Position numbers and translations under genes: made by a program. The notes below the pieces were generated by a model that did not search any database, was not told the origin of the DNA, and saw only the letters and a program-made list of their open reading frames with translations. Shown here piece by piece: positions 17,205 through 27,190 of a stretch of 64,000 nt of DNA. This DNA is from Vibrio pomeroyi (GTDB taxonomy: Bacteria > Pseudomonadota > Gammaproteobacteria > Enterobacterales > Vibrionaceae): NCBI RefSeq assembly GCF_024347595.1, contig NZ_AP025506.1, forward strand, positions 1,860,001 through 1,924,000, in the 5' to 3' direction. The stretch's first letter is position 1; each line of letters starts with the position of its first letter.

Positions 17205-19576
17205 TATTTACCTTGCTCTTTTAAAAGCCTTAACGAGTTAGACACAACAATAATAGAGCTAGCAGACATGCCTACAACGGCAATGTAAGGAGCAACCAAA
17301 CCGGCGACAGCCAATGGAAGGATAAGTAGGTTATATCCCAATGACCATGCTAGGTTTTCGCGGATTATCTTACGCGTTTTTAGCGCCAAAGTACGCGACT
17401 TCAGTAATCTATCGAGTTTGTCACCCAATAACACCATATCTGCAGAAGCTTTGGCCACGTCAGTACCGCCGCCCATTGCGACAGAAAGGTGAGCCCCCGC
17501 AAGAATAGGGGCATCGTTAATTCCATCGCCAACCATCATTGTGATGTCACTTGCGTCTCTAGAGTTGAGGTAAGCCAGCTTGTCTTCTGGTTTTGCGTTC
17601 GCAACGATATCGGTAATGCCAATCTCGTCAGCAACAGGCTTCGCGTTAATCAGCGAGTCACCAGTCAGCAAAGTGGTTTTGATACCCGCTTCTTTGAATT
17701 GCTTAATGAACTCGATGCTTTCTTTGCGAATCGGGTCTTCATAAGTAAAAGTCGCGATATGGCGGCCAGCTAAAGACAGGTAGATACCATTACTTTCGGA
17801 AGGTTGAGATTCACCAAGAATGAACTCACTACTACCAATTGCTACTTCTTGACCATTCCACTCACCAGTAATGCCCGAGCCAATCACGTTGTTAACCGAT
17901 TCTACTTCGATATCATCAGAAACATAGCTCTTGAATGCTTTAGCAATAGGGTGGTTCGCGTGTTGTTCAAGGCTTGCTGCAACTTGTAAGCATGTCTCTT
18001 TATCAAGCTCTGAGAAGGTTTCAACTTGGCTGATACGAATATCACCCTCAGTCAATGTGCCCGTCTTATCGATGATTAAGTGGTTCACTTTACACAAGGT
18101 CTCAAATACGTGGCCTTTACGCAGCAAAATACCAAAGTTACCCATACGAGAGGTTGAACAAGTAATCGCAGTCGGTGTAGCAAGCGATAGAGCACACGGA
18201 CAAGTCGCCACAAGTACCGAAAGCATGATCCAAAACGCGTCTTCTGGGCGCGTCTGGTGCCAGTAAAACCAAGTGCCGAACGAGATAACCAGAATCACAG
18301 CAACAAAGTATCGAGCGACCACATCCGCAATTTCTGCGATGCGAGGCTTAGACAATTGCGCTTCATCTTGCAGACGTACGATATTGGAAATCACTGAATC
18401 TGCTTTAGACGTCATCACTTCCAATTCAAACGATTCATCACCATTCAATGTACCCGCAAAGACGGTATCGCCTTCATTCTTAACCACATGAATAGATTCG
18501 CCAGTCAGCATAGATTCATCGATGTGGATTCGGCCAGACAGCACTTTGCCATCCGCAGGAATGTGTTCACCGGGTAGAACACGAATCTGGTCGCCGACCT
18601 TTAAGGTTTTCACTGGGACTTGTTCGCCATCGAGCGTTGTCGCCATAGCAGGGACGAGCTTAAGCAGGTTACCACTTGCTGCTGCCGCTTTACGACGTGC
18701 GCGCATTTCAAGGAAACGACCAAGCAACAGGAAGAAGGTGAACATCGAAATCGATTCAAAGAACACTTCGCCTTTTTCTGTCACGGTTGCAACCAAACTC
18801 GCCACGTAGGCAAACAAGAGAGCAATCGAAACAGGTACATCCATACCTAACGTTCGGCCTTTGATGCTGCGCCAGGCATTGATATAGAAAGGCAACGCAG
18901 AGTAGAGCAGAACCGGTGTCGCGAAGATCAAGCTGACCCAACGGAAGTAGTTTTTAAACTCAGGCTCAAGATTACCAAACACTTCAAGGTAGAGCGCTAC
19001 TGCCAGCATCATCACCTGCATGGTTGCTAGGCCAGCGACACCAAGGCGATACAAGTAGTTCTTCATTGAGCGGTGGTAAGCCGCTTCTTGTTGGTCTGCC
19101 TCGAAGGGCGCCGCTTTGTAGCCTAGAGTATGGATTGCCGATAACAACTCGCTCAATTTAACTTCCGTGTTGTCCCAGCTAAGTAGGGCACGGTTAGTGG
19201 TGGTATTCACACGAATGCTACCAACACCTTGTTTTGAAGAGACTTGTTTTTCAATAAGCCATGCACAGGCGGCACAAGAGACACCTTCTAGTGACAATGT
19301 CACTTCAGAGGTGTTTTCGGAGTTACGAACGAATTCTAATTGAACATCTTCATTGTCGTAATGACTGAGTGCCAGCAGTTGCTCTGGCACTAGATCAGCT
19401 TTTTCAGCAGGAGCGGTGCGATATTGGTAGTAAGAAACCAAACCGCTATCAACGATTGTCTGGGCTACGGTTTCGCAACCCGGACAACACATCTTACGAG
19501 TCGATCCTAAGATCTCTACTTTAAAATCCGTTTCCGCTGGTACATCTTCACCGCAGTGATAACAGGATTCACACAT
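17204..19576 (-). CDS. ccoI: P1B-type copper ATPase CcoI
   Basis: Copper-translocating P-type ATPase (790 residues) that supplies copper to the cbb3 oxidase. In order: an N-terminal Cys-rich segment (CxxC 'CYHCG', 'CCPGC'), a heavy-metal domain with 'SCAACAWLIEK', membrane helices, the phosphatase TGES, the ion-site CPC in 'VATCPCALSLATP', the phosphorylation site DKTGTLTEGD and the hinge GDGINDAP. Its codons contain an exact matS site at 19291-19303. It sits between ccoH and ccoS in one operon direction. Confidence 0.95.
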   Translation of the reverse strand: MCESCYHCGEDVPAETDFKVEILGSTRKMCCPGCETVAQTIVDSGLVSYYQYRTAPAEKADLVPEQLLALSHYDNEDVQLEFVRNSENTSEVTLSLEGVSCAACAWLIEKQVSSKQGVGSIRVNTTTNRALLSWDNTEVKLSELLSAIHTLGYKAAPFEADQQEAAYHRSMKNYLYRLGVAGLATMQVMMLAVALYLEVFGNLEPEFKNYFRWVSLIFATPVLLYSALPFYINAWRSIKGRTLGMDVPVSIALLFAYVASLVATVTEKGEVFFESISMFTFFLLLGRFLEMRARRKAAAASGNLLKLVPAMATTLDGEQVPVKTLKVGDQIRVLPGEHIPADGKVLSGRIHIDESMLTGESIHVVKNEGDTVFAGTLNGDESFELEVMTSKADSVISNIVRLQDEAQLSKPRIAEIADVVARYFVAVILVISFGTWFYWHQTRPEDAFWIMLSVLVATCPCALSLATPTAITCSTSRMGNFGILLRKGHVFETLCKVNHLIIDKTGTLTEGDIRISQVETFSELDKETCLQVAASLEQHANHPIAKAFKSYVSDDIEVESVNNVIGSGITGEWNGQEVAIGSSEFILGESQPSESNGIYLSLAGRHIATFTYEDPIRKESIEFIKQFKEAGIKTTLLTGDSLINAKPVADEIGITDIVANAKPEDKLAYLNSRDASDITMMVGDGINDAPILAGAHLSVAMGGGTDVAKASADMVLLGDKLDRLLKSRTLALKTRKIIRENLAWSLGYNLLILPLAVAGLVAPYIAVVGMSASSIIVVSNSLRLLKEQGK
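19291..19303. promoter_or_regulatory. matS site (exact match)
   Basis: GTGACAATGTCAC satisfies all positions of the MatP-binding consensus GTGACRNYGTCAC. It lies in the ccoI coding region about 8 kb from dif, and matP itself is in the window. A single 13-bp match by chance in 64 kb is unlikely, so this is probably a real Ter-macrodomain site. Confidence 0.8.
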
Positions 19577-19581
19577 AAGCT

Positions 19582-20061
19582 TTAGTTCGTTAGTTGAGTA
19601 GGAGTTTCAATAGGGAAGTTCATACGACCTTGCACTAACCATTCTGAATCGTGCGGAGACAGCTCGATAAACCATGGACCTTGCATTTCGTGGTCTAGAG
19701 TCAAGGTGTAATTGCCGCTCGCATCTGCAGTCAGCAGTTGAGTGAAATCGCGGTCAGGCAGCGTTCTGTGGACGAACATCGCGCTAATAGCAGGGAAGTG
19801 CTCAAGTTTACCTTTGTCTAGAGTAATGATAACTGAGTTACCTTTCTCGTTAACTAAAGCTGACAAGCCTAATTCTTTAGCGATGTTTACTTTCGAAATA
19901 TCGACATTAATGCCTTTTCCTTTTTTATAGTAATCCTCAGTCACTAGGTCTACAGAGTTCTGTGTAAACACAATAACCGTCATGATGGTCCAAATAACTA
20001 CTGTTGCTGGCAACGCGATTAAGAACCACGGCCAAAACTGTTTATACCAAGGCTTTACCAT
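19582..20061 (-). CDS. ccoH: CcoH/FixH family cbb3 oxidase assembly protein
   Basis: A 159-residue protein with one N-terminal membrane helix ('FLIALPATVVIWTIMTVIVF') and a periplasmic FixH domain including 'DLVTEDYYKKGKGIN' and the 'H..P..D' beta-rich region. CcoH is a stable partner of cbb3 oxidase in late assembly. It lies 5 bp upstream of ccoI and downstream of ccoP, with a hairpin between ccoP and ccoH. Confidence 0.92.
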   Translation of the reverse strand: MVKPWYKQFWPWFLIALPATVVIWTIMTVIVFTQNSVDLVTEDYYKKGKGINVDISKVNIAKELGLSALVNEKGNSVIITLDKGKLEHFPAISAMFVHRTLPDRDFTQLLTADASGNYTLTLDHEMQGPWFIELSPHDSEWLVQGRMNFPIETPTQLTN

Positions 20062-20113
20062 AAAAAATATCTCAAAAAAGAATAAAAAGAAGGGGTTATA
20101 AAATAAAGGAAAG

Positions 20114-20136
20114 ACAGCCTCTTAGAAAGAGGCTGT
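20114..20136 (-). terminator. Hairpin between ccoP and ccoH
   Basis: Perfect 10-bp stem ACAGCCTCTT / AAGAGGCTGT with a 3-base loop and T-rich tail on the minus strand. It likely terminates most ccoNOQP transcripts, giving more structural subunits than assembly factors. Confidence 0.8.
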
Positions 20137-20146
20137 TATTGAAATG

Positions 20147-21121
20147 TTACTTATTATCCGAGTTGCTTAAGCTCCACACGTAAGATGAAACCAGTTGTAC
20201 TTTGTCTTCGCCTAGAATGTCTTTCCAAGCAGGCATTACGCCAGAACGTCCGTACATAACTGTTTCAGTTACATCTGCGCGAGAATCGCCAAACAACCAA
20301 TCGCGGTCAGTGAGGTCAGGAGCGCCAACAGCAGGGTTACCCTTACCGTCAGTACCGTGACACGCTGCACACACTACAAAGCGAGCTTTACCCGCTTCCG
20401 CTTCACGTGCGTTTACGCTACGACCAGAAAGGCTAAGAGTGTAGCTAACTACTTCTTTTACGCCTTCTTCGCCAAGCGCGTCTTTCCAACCTGGCATTTG
20501 ACCAACACGACCGTGCATAACTGTTGTTACGATAGCCTCAGGTTCGCCGCCATATAGCCATGCATCGTCAGTTAGGTTAGGGAAACCTTTCTGACCACGT
20601 GCATCAGAGCCGTGACACTGAGAACAGTTTTGCAAGAATAAACGTTGACCCACTTTGATTGCGTCAGCATCTGATGCAATGTCGGGGATTGAACGTAAAC
20701 CGTTTTCGTCGTGAGCAAGCTTTCTGAATGCTTCACCGAAGTAGGTGTCTGCATCATCAAGCTCTTTCGCGTACGCATCTAACTGTTTGTTTGCTTGCGC
20801 AGCAGCAATTGCAGAGCGAGACTCTTCAATGCTACGAACTTCTTGGTTTGAACTCGTCCAACCTAGTAGACCTTTAAAGTTGCCAAGGCCTGGGTATAGA
20901 GCAAGGTAAACCGCTGCAAAAACAATCGTACTGATGAAAAGGTATGTCCACCATTTTGGTAGTGGGTTGTTAAGCTCACGAATACCATCGTATTCATGGC
21001 CCATATCATGACCTTCTTCAACGCCTGTTTTGTCTTTAAAACACCAACGAAGTAAGACAGCACAACCAATTAGGGTACCAATCGTAATCGCACTAACCCA
21101 GATACTCCAGAATGTACTCAT
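20147..21121 (-). CDS. ccoP: cbb3 oxidase dihaem cytochrome c subunit CcoP
   Basis: A 324-residue subunit with two N-terminal helices and two class I cytochrome c domains. CxxCH haem sites are 'CSQCHG' and 'CAACHG'. Each domain ends with a methionine ligand region ('MPGWKD', 'MPAWKD'). It passes electrons to CcoO and CcoN in the inner membrane. Its start overlaps the ccoQ stop by one base. Confidence 0.96.
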   Translation of the reverse strand: MSTFWSIWVSAITIGTLIGCAVLLRWCFKDKTGVEEGHDMGHEYDGIRELNNPLPKWWTYLFISTIVFAAVYLALYPGLGNFKGLLGWTSSNQEVRSIEESRSAIAAAQANKQLDAYAKELDDADTYFGEAFRKLAHDENGLRSIPDIASDADAIKVGQRLFLQNCSQCHGSDARGQKGFPNLTDDAWLYGGEPEAIVTTVMHGRVGQMPGWKDALGEEGVKEVVSYTLSLSGRSVNAREAEAGKARFVVCAACHGTDGKGNPAVGAPDLTDRDWLFGDSRADVTETVMYGRSGVMPAWKDILGEDKVQLVSSYVWSLSNSDNK

Positions 21122-21297
21122 TACTTTGTCACTCCTTCATTTTTAGAACTTGTTGCTGGCTCGTCATCAGCAAACACTAGGTTCGCGTCTTCGTCGAAAC
21201 GTGATTTACGGTTTTTGCCATATGCCCACCAAACGATGCCGATGAAGCAAGCAAAAACAGTCACAGTCCAAACACTTTGAAATGTAATAATGTCCAT
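21121..21297 (-). CDS. ccoQ: cbb3 oxidase small subunit CcoQ
   Basis: A 58-residue ORF between ccoO and ccoP. It begins MDIITFQSVWTVTVFACF with one membrane helix followed by 'WWAYGKNRKSRFDEDANL', the canonical CcoQ layout, and then a soluble tail. TAATG overlap with ccoP. CcoQ stabilises the complex. Confidence 0.93.
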   Translation of the reverse strand: MDIITFQSVWTVTVFACFIGIVWWAYGKNRKSRFDEDANLVFADDEPATSSKNEGVTK

Positions 21298-21306
21298 AAT
21301 TATTCC

Positions 21307-21927
21307 TTATTTCATTGCGTGGCCAAGCGATTGAAGGTAAGCGATGATTGCATCCATCTCTGTTTTTCCTTCAACATCTTGTTTAGCGTTAGCAATTTGT
21401 TCGTCTGTGTAAGGAACACCAAATTGATTACGGAAGAGTTCAAGCTTCTGTTGAGTCAATTTGCCATCAAGTACATTCTCAGCAAGCCATGGGAAACCAG
21501 GCATGTTTGATTCAGGAACAAGTTCACGAGGGTCGATAAGGTGAACACGGTGCCACTCATCAGAGTAACGATCACCAACACGTGCTAGATCAGGACCAGT
21601 ACGCTTAGAGCCCCATAGGAATGGGTGTTCCCAAACGCTTTCGCCAGCTACAGAGTAGTGGCCGTAACGTTCAGTCTCAGAGCGGAAAGGACGAATCATT
21701 TGGCTGTGACATACGTTACAACCTTCACGAATATAGATATCACGACCTTCCATTTCCAGAGCAGAGTAAACGCGTAGGTTTTCTACAGGTTCAGTCGTCT
21801 GCTTTTGGAAGATAAGAGGGGTAATTTCTACTAAAGCACCAAAACTGATAGCAATAACGATCAAGATCGCTAGTAGGCCAACGTTCTTCTCTACCAACTC
21901 ATGGCGATTATTTGAATTTGAGCTCAT
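21307..21927 (-). CDS. ccoO: cbb3 oxidase monohaem cytochrome c subunit CcoO
   Basis: A 206-residue membrane-anchored cytochrome c. N-terminal helix at about 12-34, haem site CNVCHSQM near residue 70, and the typical '[14 protein letters not shown]' and 'GTDLARVG'-like region ('[18 protein letters not shown]'). It lies 10 bp after ccoN. Confidence 0.96.
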   Translation of the reverse strand: MSSNSNNRHELVEKNVGLLAILIVIAISFGALVEITPLIFQKQTTEPVENLRVYSALEMEGRDIYIREGCNVCHSQMIRPFRSETERYGHYSVAGESVWEHPFLWGSKRTGPDLARVGDRYSDEWHRVHLIDPRELVPESNMPGFPWLAENVLDGKLTQQKLELFRNQFGVPYTDEQIANAKQDVEGKTEMDAIIAYLQSLGHAMK

Positions 21928-21938
21928 TCTAAATCTCC

Positions 21939-23372
21939 TTAAGCCGGTTGAGCGATAGCTTTAAGGCTATCTTTAGGTGCAGAAACAGTTTTGTACGTGT
22001 TGTATGCCATTAAGAACATACCAGATAGGAAGATGAAACCACCTAGGAAACGTACAAAGTAGAACGGGTAAGACGCTTCTACAGATTCAACGAAGCTGTA
22101 AGTTAATGTACCGTCAGAGTTAACTGCACGCCACATCAGACCTTGCATCACACCAGAGATCCACATTGCAACAATGTAGAAAACCGTACCAATCGTTGCT
22201 AACCAGAAGTGAACATTGATTAGAGATACAGAGTACATACGCTCTTGACCAAATAGTTTAGGAACTAAGTGGTAAACCGAACCGATAGAAACCATTGCAA
22301 CCCAACCTAACGCACCAGAGTGAACGTGACCGATAGTCCAGTCCGTGTAGTGAGATAGTGCGTTAACCGTTTTGATTGCCATCATTGGGCCTTCGAAAGT
22401 CGACATGCCGTAGAATGATAGAGAAACGATTAGGAAACGTAGGATTGGGTCATAGCGAAGCTTATGCCACGCGCCAGATAGAGTCATAATACCGTTGATC
22501 ATGCCACCCCAAGAAGGAGCAAACAGAACCAAAGACATAACCATACCTAGAGACTGAGTCCAGTCAGGAAGTGCAGTGTAGTGTAGGTGGTGAGGACCAG
22601 CCCAGATATACAGAGACACAAGAGCCCAGAAGTGAACGATCGACAAACGGTAAGAATAAACAGGGCGACCAGCTTGTTTAGGAACGAAGTAGTACATCAT
22701 ACCTAGGAAACCAGCTGTCAATAGGAAGCCTACCGCATTGTGTCCGTACCACCATTGCACCATTGCATCAATTGCACCTGAGTAAATCGAGTACGATTTA
22801 AACGCAGATACAGGAACAGCCAGGCTGTTAACGATGTGCAACACGGCAACCGTGATGATGAAGGCTCCGAAGAACCAGTTTGCTACGTAAATGTGCGATG
22901 TTTTACGCTTAATCATAGTTCCGAAGAACACGACCGCATAAGCTACCCACACAAGAGTAATAGCAATATCGATTGGCCATTCTAGTTCTGCGTATTCTTT
23001 ACCAGAGGTCAAACCTAACGGTAAAGTAATTGCAGCGGACAGGATAATCGCTTGCCAACCCCAAAAGGTAAAGGCTACGAGAGGGCCACCAAAGAGACGC
23101 GTCTGACAGGTACGTTGCACAACATAATATGATGTTGCAAACAGCGCACTTGTACCGAACGCAAAAATAACCGCATTAGTATGCAGGGGACGTAAACGAC
23201 TGTACGTCAACCACGGCGTATCAAAGTTTAGCTGTGGCCAAACTAATTGAGCGGCAATCAAAACACCAACGCCCATACCGACAATACCCCACAAAATTGT
23301 AACGAGGGTAAATTGACGGACGACCGTATAGTTGTAGTTTTGTTCAAGCTGCTTTTCTTGGCTCATTTGCAT
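21939..23372 (-). CDS. ccoN: cbb3-type cytochrome c oxidase catalytic subunit CcoN
   Basis: The haem-copper oxidase catalytic subunit, 477 residues (475 if the second ATG is used) with about twelve helices. The invariant histidines are in '[11 protein letters not shown]', '[11 protein letters not shown]', '[12 protein letters not shown]' and '[14 protein letters not shown]'. It is the high-affinity terminal oxidase for low oxygen and the first gene of ccoNOQP. The 250-bp region upstream has no clear FNR box; only a half-site ATCAA at 23535-23539 was seen. Confidence 0.97.
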   Translation of the reverse strand: MQMSQEKQLEQNYNYTVVRQFTLVTILWGIVGMGVGVLIAAQLVWPQLNFDTPWLTYSRLRPLHTNAVIFAFGTSALFATSYYVVQRTCQTRLFGGPLVAFTFWGWQAIILSAAITLPLGLTSGKEYAELEWPIDIAITLVWVAYAVVFFGTMIKRKTSHIYVANWFFGAFIITVAVLHIVNSLAVPVSAFKSYSIYSGAIDAMVQWWYGHNAVGFLLTAGFLGMMYYFVPKQAGRPVYSYRLSIVHFWALVSLYIWAGPHHLHYTALPDWTQSLGMVMSLVLFAPSWGGMINGIMTLSGAWHKLRYDPILRFLIVSLSFYGMSTFEGPMMAIKTVNALSHYTDWTIGHVHSGALGWVAMVSIGSVYHLVPKLFGQERMYSVSLINVHFWLATIGTVFYIVAMWISGVMQGLMWRAVNSDGTLTYSFVESVEASYPFYFVRFLGGFIFLSGMFLMAYNTYKTVSAPKDSLKAIAQPA

Positions 23373-23624
23373 GCTTCCAATTTCTTATTTACTACACTTT
23401 ACTTCCAACACGACTCACGTCGTAATGCCACCCAAATTAGAAAAGGAAATGCAGCCTATTCAGGGCTTTATTTCCACTTGCTGATTTTAAAAAAAAGTGG
23501 CATTTTCAACGCGACACTATACTTGAATTAACAAATCAATGACAGAGTAGTAACCTTACGCTTGGTCTGGAATTGGATTTTTATTTAAAAACTTTGAACT
23601 TTGTAACAAGGAGTAAAGATTATA

Positions 23625-23990
23625 ATGGCGGCACAAAAGCTAACAAAAGGCAGGCTTGTTCAAATTATCGTCATGTTGGTTATTTTAATAGCTGCATTTA
23701 CTTGGAGAACAGTAACATACGATAATAACGAAACAGTAAACTGTATAGTTTCAAAACCTTGTGAATTTAGTATTGATAATCATAATGTTTTAATTTCAGA
23801 CGATAACCTAGGCTATTCGATCGAAACATCTAAAACTGGCAAGTTTATCATTAGCTACAATGAAAGCGGAATTTTGGAAGAGAAAGGGCCTTCAAATTGG
23901 CTGTTACAAACCGATGATAATAGCTCCTCAATAACAGTTACATTTCCACAACAGATAAGCACGTTTTCTGTAAACCTCTCTAAAGAGTAA
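23625..23990 (+). CDS. Small membrane-anchored hypothetical protein between ccoN and nosP
   Basis: A 121-residue protein with one N-terminal helix (about 12-30) and a predicted beta-rich periplasmic part containing one Cys pair ('NCIVSKPCEF'). AAGGAG precedes the ATG. A gene occupies the same place in V. cholerae (between ccoN and the FIST gene), but its function is not known to me. It is transcribed away from ccoN. Confidence 0.7.
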   Translation: MAAQKLTKGRLVQIIVMLVILIAAFTWRTVTYDNNETVNCIVSKPCEFSIDNHNVLISDDNLGYSIETSKTGKFIISYNESGILEEKGPSNWLLQTDDNSSSITVTFPQQISTFSVNLSKE

Positions 23991-24105
23991 GAGAGCGAAA
24001 ACTTGGACACACCTCGGCGCTTTTGATAGAAATATGTACCAAATCAGTGAAACACAATGCATTAAAGTGTTATAAAGACAACATTAATAAAGTTTCCAGA
24101 AATCT

Positions 24106-25290
24106 ATGAAATTTCTATCAAAAGTCTCTTATTCGCTAGACGATAAAATCGCGGTAGATGAGTTGCTCAATGGGGTCGAAAACCCTGACAATATTGCCTG
24201 TCTTATTTGTTACTGCACAGAAGAGTACTCCACGCTCGCTGTGCAGAGATATTTCGTAGATGCTCTCCCAAACACTCCTATCCATGGCTGTACCACTTGT
24301 CACGGTATCATGACTGAAACGGGGTTCCATTCAGGCCCGGTAATTGGCGTCCTCATCATTTATGACTCAGGCATCAACGCCTATGGCACGGGAATCGAGC
24401 ACTTTGGCAAGTCTATAGAACAAAGCACCTTCAGCGCGATAGATAGAGCACTTATAAACGCCAACCGTGAAGGTGAAATCCCCGATCTTATCTTATTGCA
24501 TTCCACACCCGGGAACGAAGAGAAGGTGATGGCAGCCATCGATAACAAGTTCGGTACCGAGGTACCTATTATCGGAGGCAGTGCCGCGGACAATCAGGTT
24601 TCTGGAAATTGGAGCATCTTTACCGAGGAGTCACTCTCTATCAATGGTGTGTCTTTAACCGTCGTATTTGCATCCCAGTCTATCTATTCCTCATTCAGTG
24701 CTGGTCACACACCAACGCGTTATTCAGGCACCGTGACCAAAGTACGAAACAGAATATTATTAGAAATAGATCATAGGCCTGCAGTCACTGTTTATAACGA
24801 ATGGACAAACTTCCATTTAGGTGGCAGCGATGATGGCTATATCTTTGAAAAGTCGTCTGTTTATCCATTGGGCAGAAAGGTCGGTTCGTCTTACGACTAC
24901 CCATATTTCAAGCTGTCTCACTCGATTAGAGAAACAGAATGCAATGGGATTGAGCTCTTCACGGACATCAGTGAAGGCGACACCATCTATTTAATGCAAG
25001 GCTCTAAGCAACAGTTAATAAGCCGTGCCGCTAATATCATTCATTCTTCTTATTACAACGATATGGATCTTGAAGAGAAGCTCGGAGCAATCAACATCTT
25101 TTGCGCGGGCCCAATGCTCAACCTAAAGCAAGACATGGATGAAGTTTGTGACCAAATAAATCAAGCACTTAATGGGCTTCCATACATATGTCCATTCACT
25201 TTTGGTGAACAAGGCAGGCTTTCTGGTGGTGAGAACGCACACGGAAACTTAATGGTGTCGTCAGCAACGTTTTATAGGTTAAAGAAGTAA
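24106..25290 (+). CDS. nosP: FIST-domain NO sensor, NosP-type
   Basis: A 394-residue cytoplasmic protein with FIST_N (about 35-230) and FIST_C (about 235-375) domains and no membrane segment. FIST proteins encoded directly before a hybrid kinase are the NosP class, which binds NO through haem (or a proposed Fe-S cluster) and controls the kinase. V. cholerae has the same pair in the same location. It ends in CPFTFGEQGRL, a typical FIST_C terminus. TAATG overlap with the kinase indicates strict co-expression. Confidence 0.85.
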   Translation: MKFLSKVSYSLDDKIAVDELLNGVENPDNIACLICYCTEEYSTLAVQRYFVDALPNTPIHGCTTCHGIMTETGFHSGPVIGVLIIYDSGINAYGTGIEHFGKSIEQSTFSAIDRALINANREGEIPDLILLHSTPGNEEKVMAAIDNKFGTEVPIIGGSAADNQVSGNWSIFTEESLSINGVSLTVVFASQSIYSSFSAGHTPTRYSGTVTKVRNRILLEIDHRPAVTVYNEWTNFHLGGSDDGYIFEKSSVYPLGRKVGSSYDYPYFKLSHSIRETECNGIELFTDISEGDTIYLMQGSKQQLISRAANIIHSSYYNDMDLEEKLGAINIFCAGPMLNLKQDMDEVCDQINQALNGLPYICPFTFGEQGRLSGGENAHGNLMVSSATFYRLKK

Positions 25291-27014
25291 TGGGATCGGA
25301 AGGTCAAGAAGCGCTACAAGAAGCACGTATTGAACTGCAAAAACTGAAAGCCCGTGAGCGAAAACTGGCTGAAGAGAATAGGGTGATCTTATCAACCATC
25401 TCTGCAATCAGTAAGGCGAGTAATATCTCCGAGATCTTCTCTAGTCTTGAGTTCGTGCTCAAAAAGTACATTAAGTTTGATGACTTTATCGTGGTATCAA
25501 GGGTAGGGAACGAAGGCAGTTTCAAGACCCTGTTAACCAATAACAAAGTCTTCGAACAAATGAACTGGACAGATTGCGGTAAACTATCTCGAGTCATCAA
25601 TGGAGAATGCGCCATCCTTTTTGAACCCAAATCACTGGGTGAATTCAACTCTTTGCATCCCATTGTTCTCGACCAGATTAACTCCGTTCTAATTACCGGA
25701 ATTGATAGCGGGCTCACACAGTCCGTGATCATCTTTATCCACTCCAATACCAAACATTTCAGTATTGAAACCAAAGCGACGCTTAACCGTTTTAGACCTC
25801 TAATTGAACGTGCGGTTTTCGATATTGAAAACAAAGAAAAGCTTGAAGCCACAGTTCGAGAACGCACCGCAGAGCTAGTCACAGCAAGGAAAGATGCAGA
25901 AAGAGCCAACAAGGCTAAGTCTGAATTCCTAGCCATGATGAGTCATGAATTAAGAACTCCTTTGAACGCGATTATAGGCCTAATCGATACTCTAAAATCG
26001 ACATCACTCAACGAAGAACAACAGTCTATACTGCTTAATATGAGTACATCATCTGAATTACTATTAGCGATCATCAGCGACGTATTGGACTTTTCAAAAA
26101 TTGAGTCTGGGTGTTTCTCGTTGTCGCCTCAATGGAGTAACGTAAGAGACACTGTAACGTTTGTTTTATCTGAACAAAAGAAGACGGCAGACGATAAAGG
26201 ATTAGCACTAACCGTAACCAGCGATATCCCTGAAGGTGAACTTCATTACCTTGACCCAAGCCGTTTGGCACAGATCTTATTTAATCTGATTGGCAACGCG
26301 ATTAAGTTCACTGAGCAAGGACATGTTCATGTGTCTATCAAATACCAGCAAAGCTCGTTCTATATAACGGTAGAAGACACTGGGATTGGCATTAGCTCGC
26401 AGCAACTTGCTTCTTTGTTCAGTCCATTTGTTCAAGCCGACAGCACGATCACACGACGATTTGGTGGTACTGGTTTAGGCTTGGCTATCACTAAACGACT
26501 TGTTGAACTGATGCGTGGACGTATATCTGTAGAGAGTGAACCAGGAAAAGGCTCTAGATTTGAAGTACAGTTACCAGTGCTAACTAGAGTAACAAACAAT
26601 CTCTCTGAGGATGTACAAGATGACTGTACGCGAGAGCTAAGAAGCCGATACTCAGTTTTGGTCGTTGAAGACAACCCAACGAATCAAATGGTGATTAAGT
26701 TAATCCTAACAAGACAAGGCCACGAGGTTTTCATTGCAAGTAATGGTGAAGAAGCAATTGGCTTCATTGAAAGAGGCAACGATTCAATAGACATTATCCT
26801 AATGGACGTATCAATGCCGGTCATGGATGGATTGACCACAACCAAATACATGAGAGAAGCCAACATCCAAACACCAATCGTCGCGCTAACAGCACACACA
26901 TCAGTAGAAGACAGATTTTCATGTTTAGATGTCGGTATGAATGATTTCGTTACCAAACCAGTAAGAACCAAAGAGATCACAGAAGCTATTGATCGATTAA
27001 TGCTAGAGATCTAA
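25290..27014 (+). CDS. nahK: Hybrid histidine kinase, NahK-type NosP partner
   Basis: A 574-residue cytoplasmic hybrid sensor kinase. It has an N-terminal coiled coil (about 5-35), a GAF-like region (about 40-180), a coiled-coil linker and HisKA with 'MMSHELRTPLNAIIG' (phospho-His219). The HATPase domain carries 'NLIGNAIKFT', 'DTGIGI' and 'GGTGLGLAI'. The receiver domain carries phospho-Asp near 506 in 'LMDVSMPVMDG'. There is no HPt domain, so phosphoryl flow needs a separate transfer protein. With NosP it would repress autophosphorylation on NO binding and feed biofilm or quorum pathways. It is the last chromosomal gene before dif. Confidence 0.9.
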   Translation: MGSEGQEALQEARIELQKLKARERKLAEENRVILSTISAISKASNISEIFSSLEFVLKKYIKFDDFIVVSRVGNEGSFKTLLTNNKVFEQMNWTDCGKLSRVINGECAILFEPKSLGEFNSLHPIVLDQINSVLITGIDSGLTQSVIIFIHSNTKHFSIETKATLNRFRPLIERAVFDIENKEKLEATVRERTAELVTARKDAERANKAKSEFLAMMSHELRTPLNAIIGLIDTLKSTSLNEEQQSILLNMSTSSELLLAIISDVLDFSKIESGCFSLSPQWSNVRDTVTFVLSEQKKTADDKGLALTVTSDIPEGELHYLDPSRLAQILFNLIGNAIKFTEQGHVHVSIKYQQSSFYITVEDTGIGISSQQLASLFSPFVQADSTITRRFGGTGLGLAITKRLVELMRGRISVESEPGKGSRFEVQLPVLTRVTNNLSEDVQDDCTRELRSRYSVLVVEDNPTNQMVIKLILTRQGHEVFIASNGEEAIGFIERGNDSIDIILMDVSMPVMDGLTTTKYMREANIQTPIVALTAHTSVEDRFSCLDVGMNDFVTKPVRTKEITEAIDRLMLEI

Positions 27015-27162
27015 TAAACGTATTCTTAATCGAAGATTAGGAAATATGTTTATTAGGTATTTTATGGTAAATAGCCTTACTGTTAAATAGAACGCTAAAT
27101 CAGACCAGAAACAAGAGGCAGGGCATCATATAAAGATACCTGCCTTACAAACACCAAACTCA

Positions 27163-27190
27163 ATTTAACATAATATACATAATACGCAGT
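27163..27190 (+). other. dif site (chromosome 1), left junction of the phage array
   Basis: Left arm ATTTAACATAA (XerD), centre TATACA, right arm TAATACGCAGT (XerC). From memory of the Vibrio dif1 consensus this is the reverse complement with one change near the outer end of the XerC arm, which is the phage-supplied side. The 6-bp centre makes it the only one of three sites in the array that looks fully competent for chromosome-dimer resolution. Confidence 0.9.

Noticed and set aside
23526..23539. FNR box upstream of ccoN
   Set aside because: Only the ATCAA half matches; the other half does not, so it was not listed as a site.
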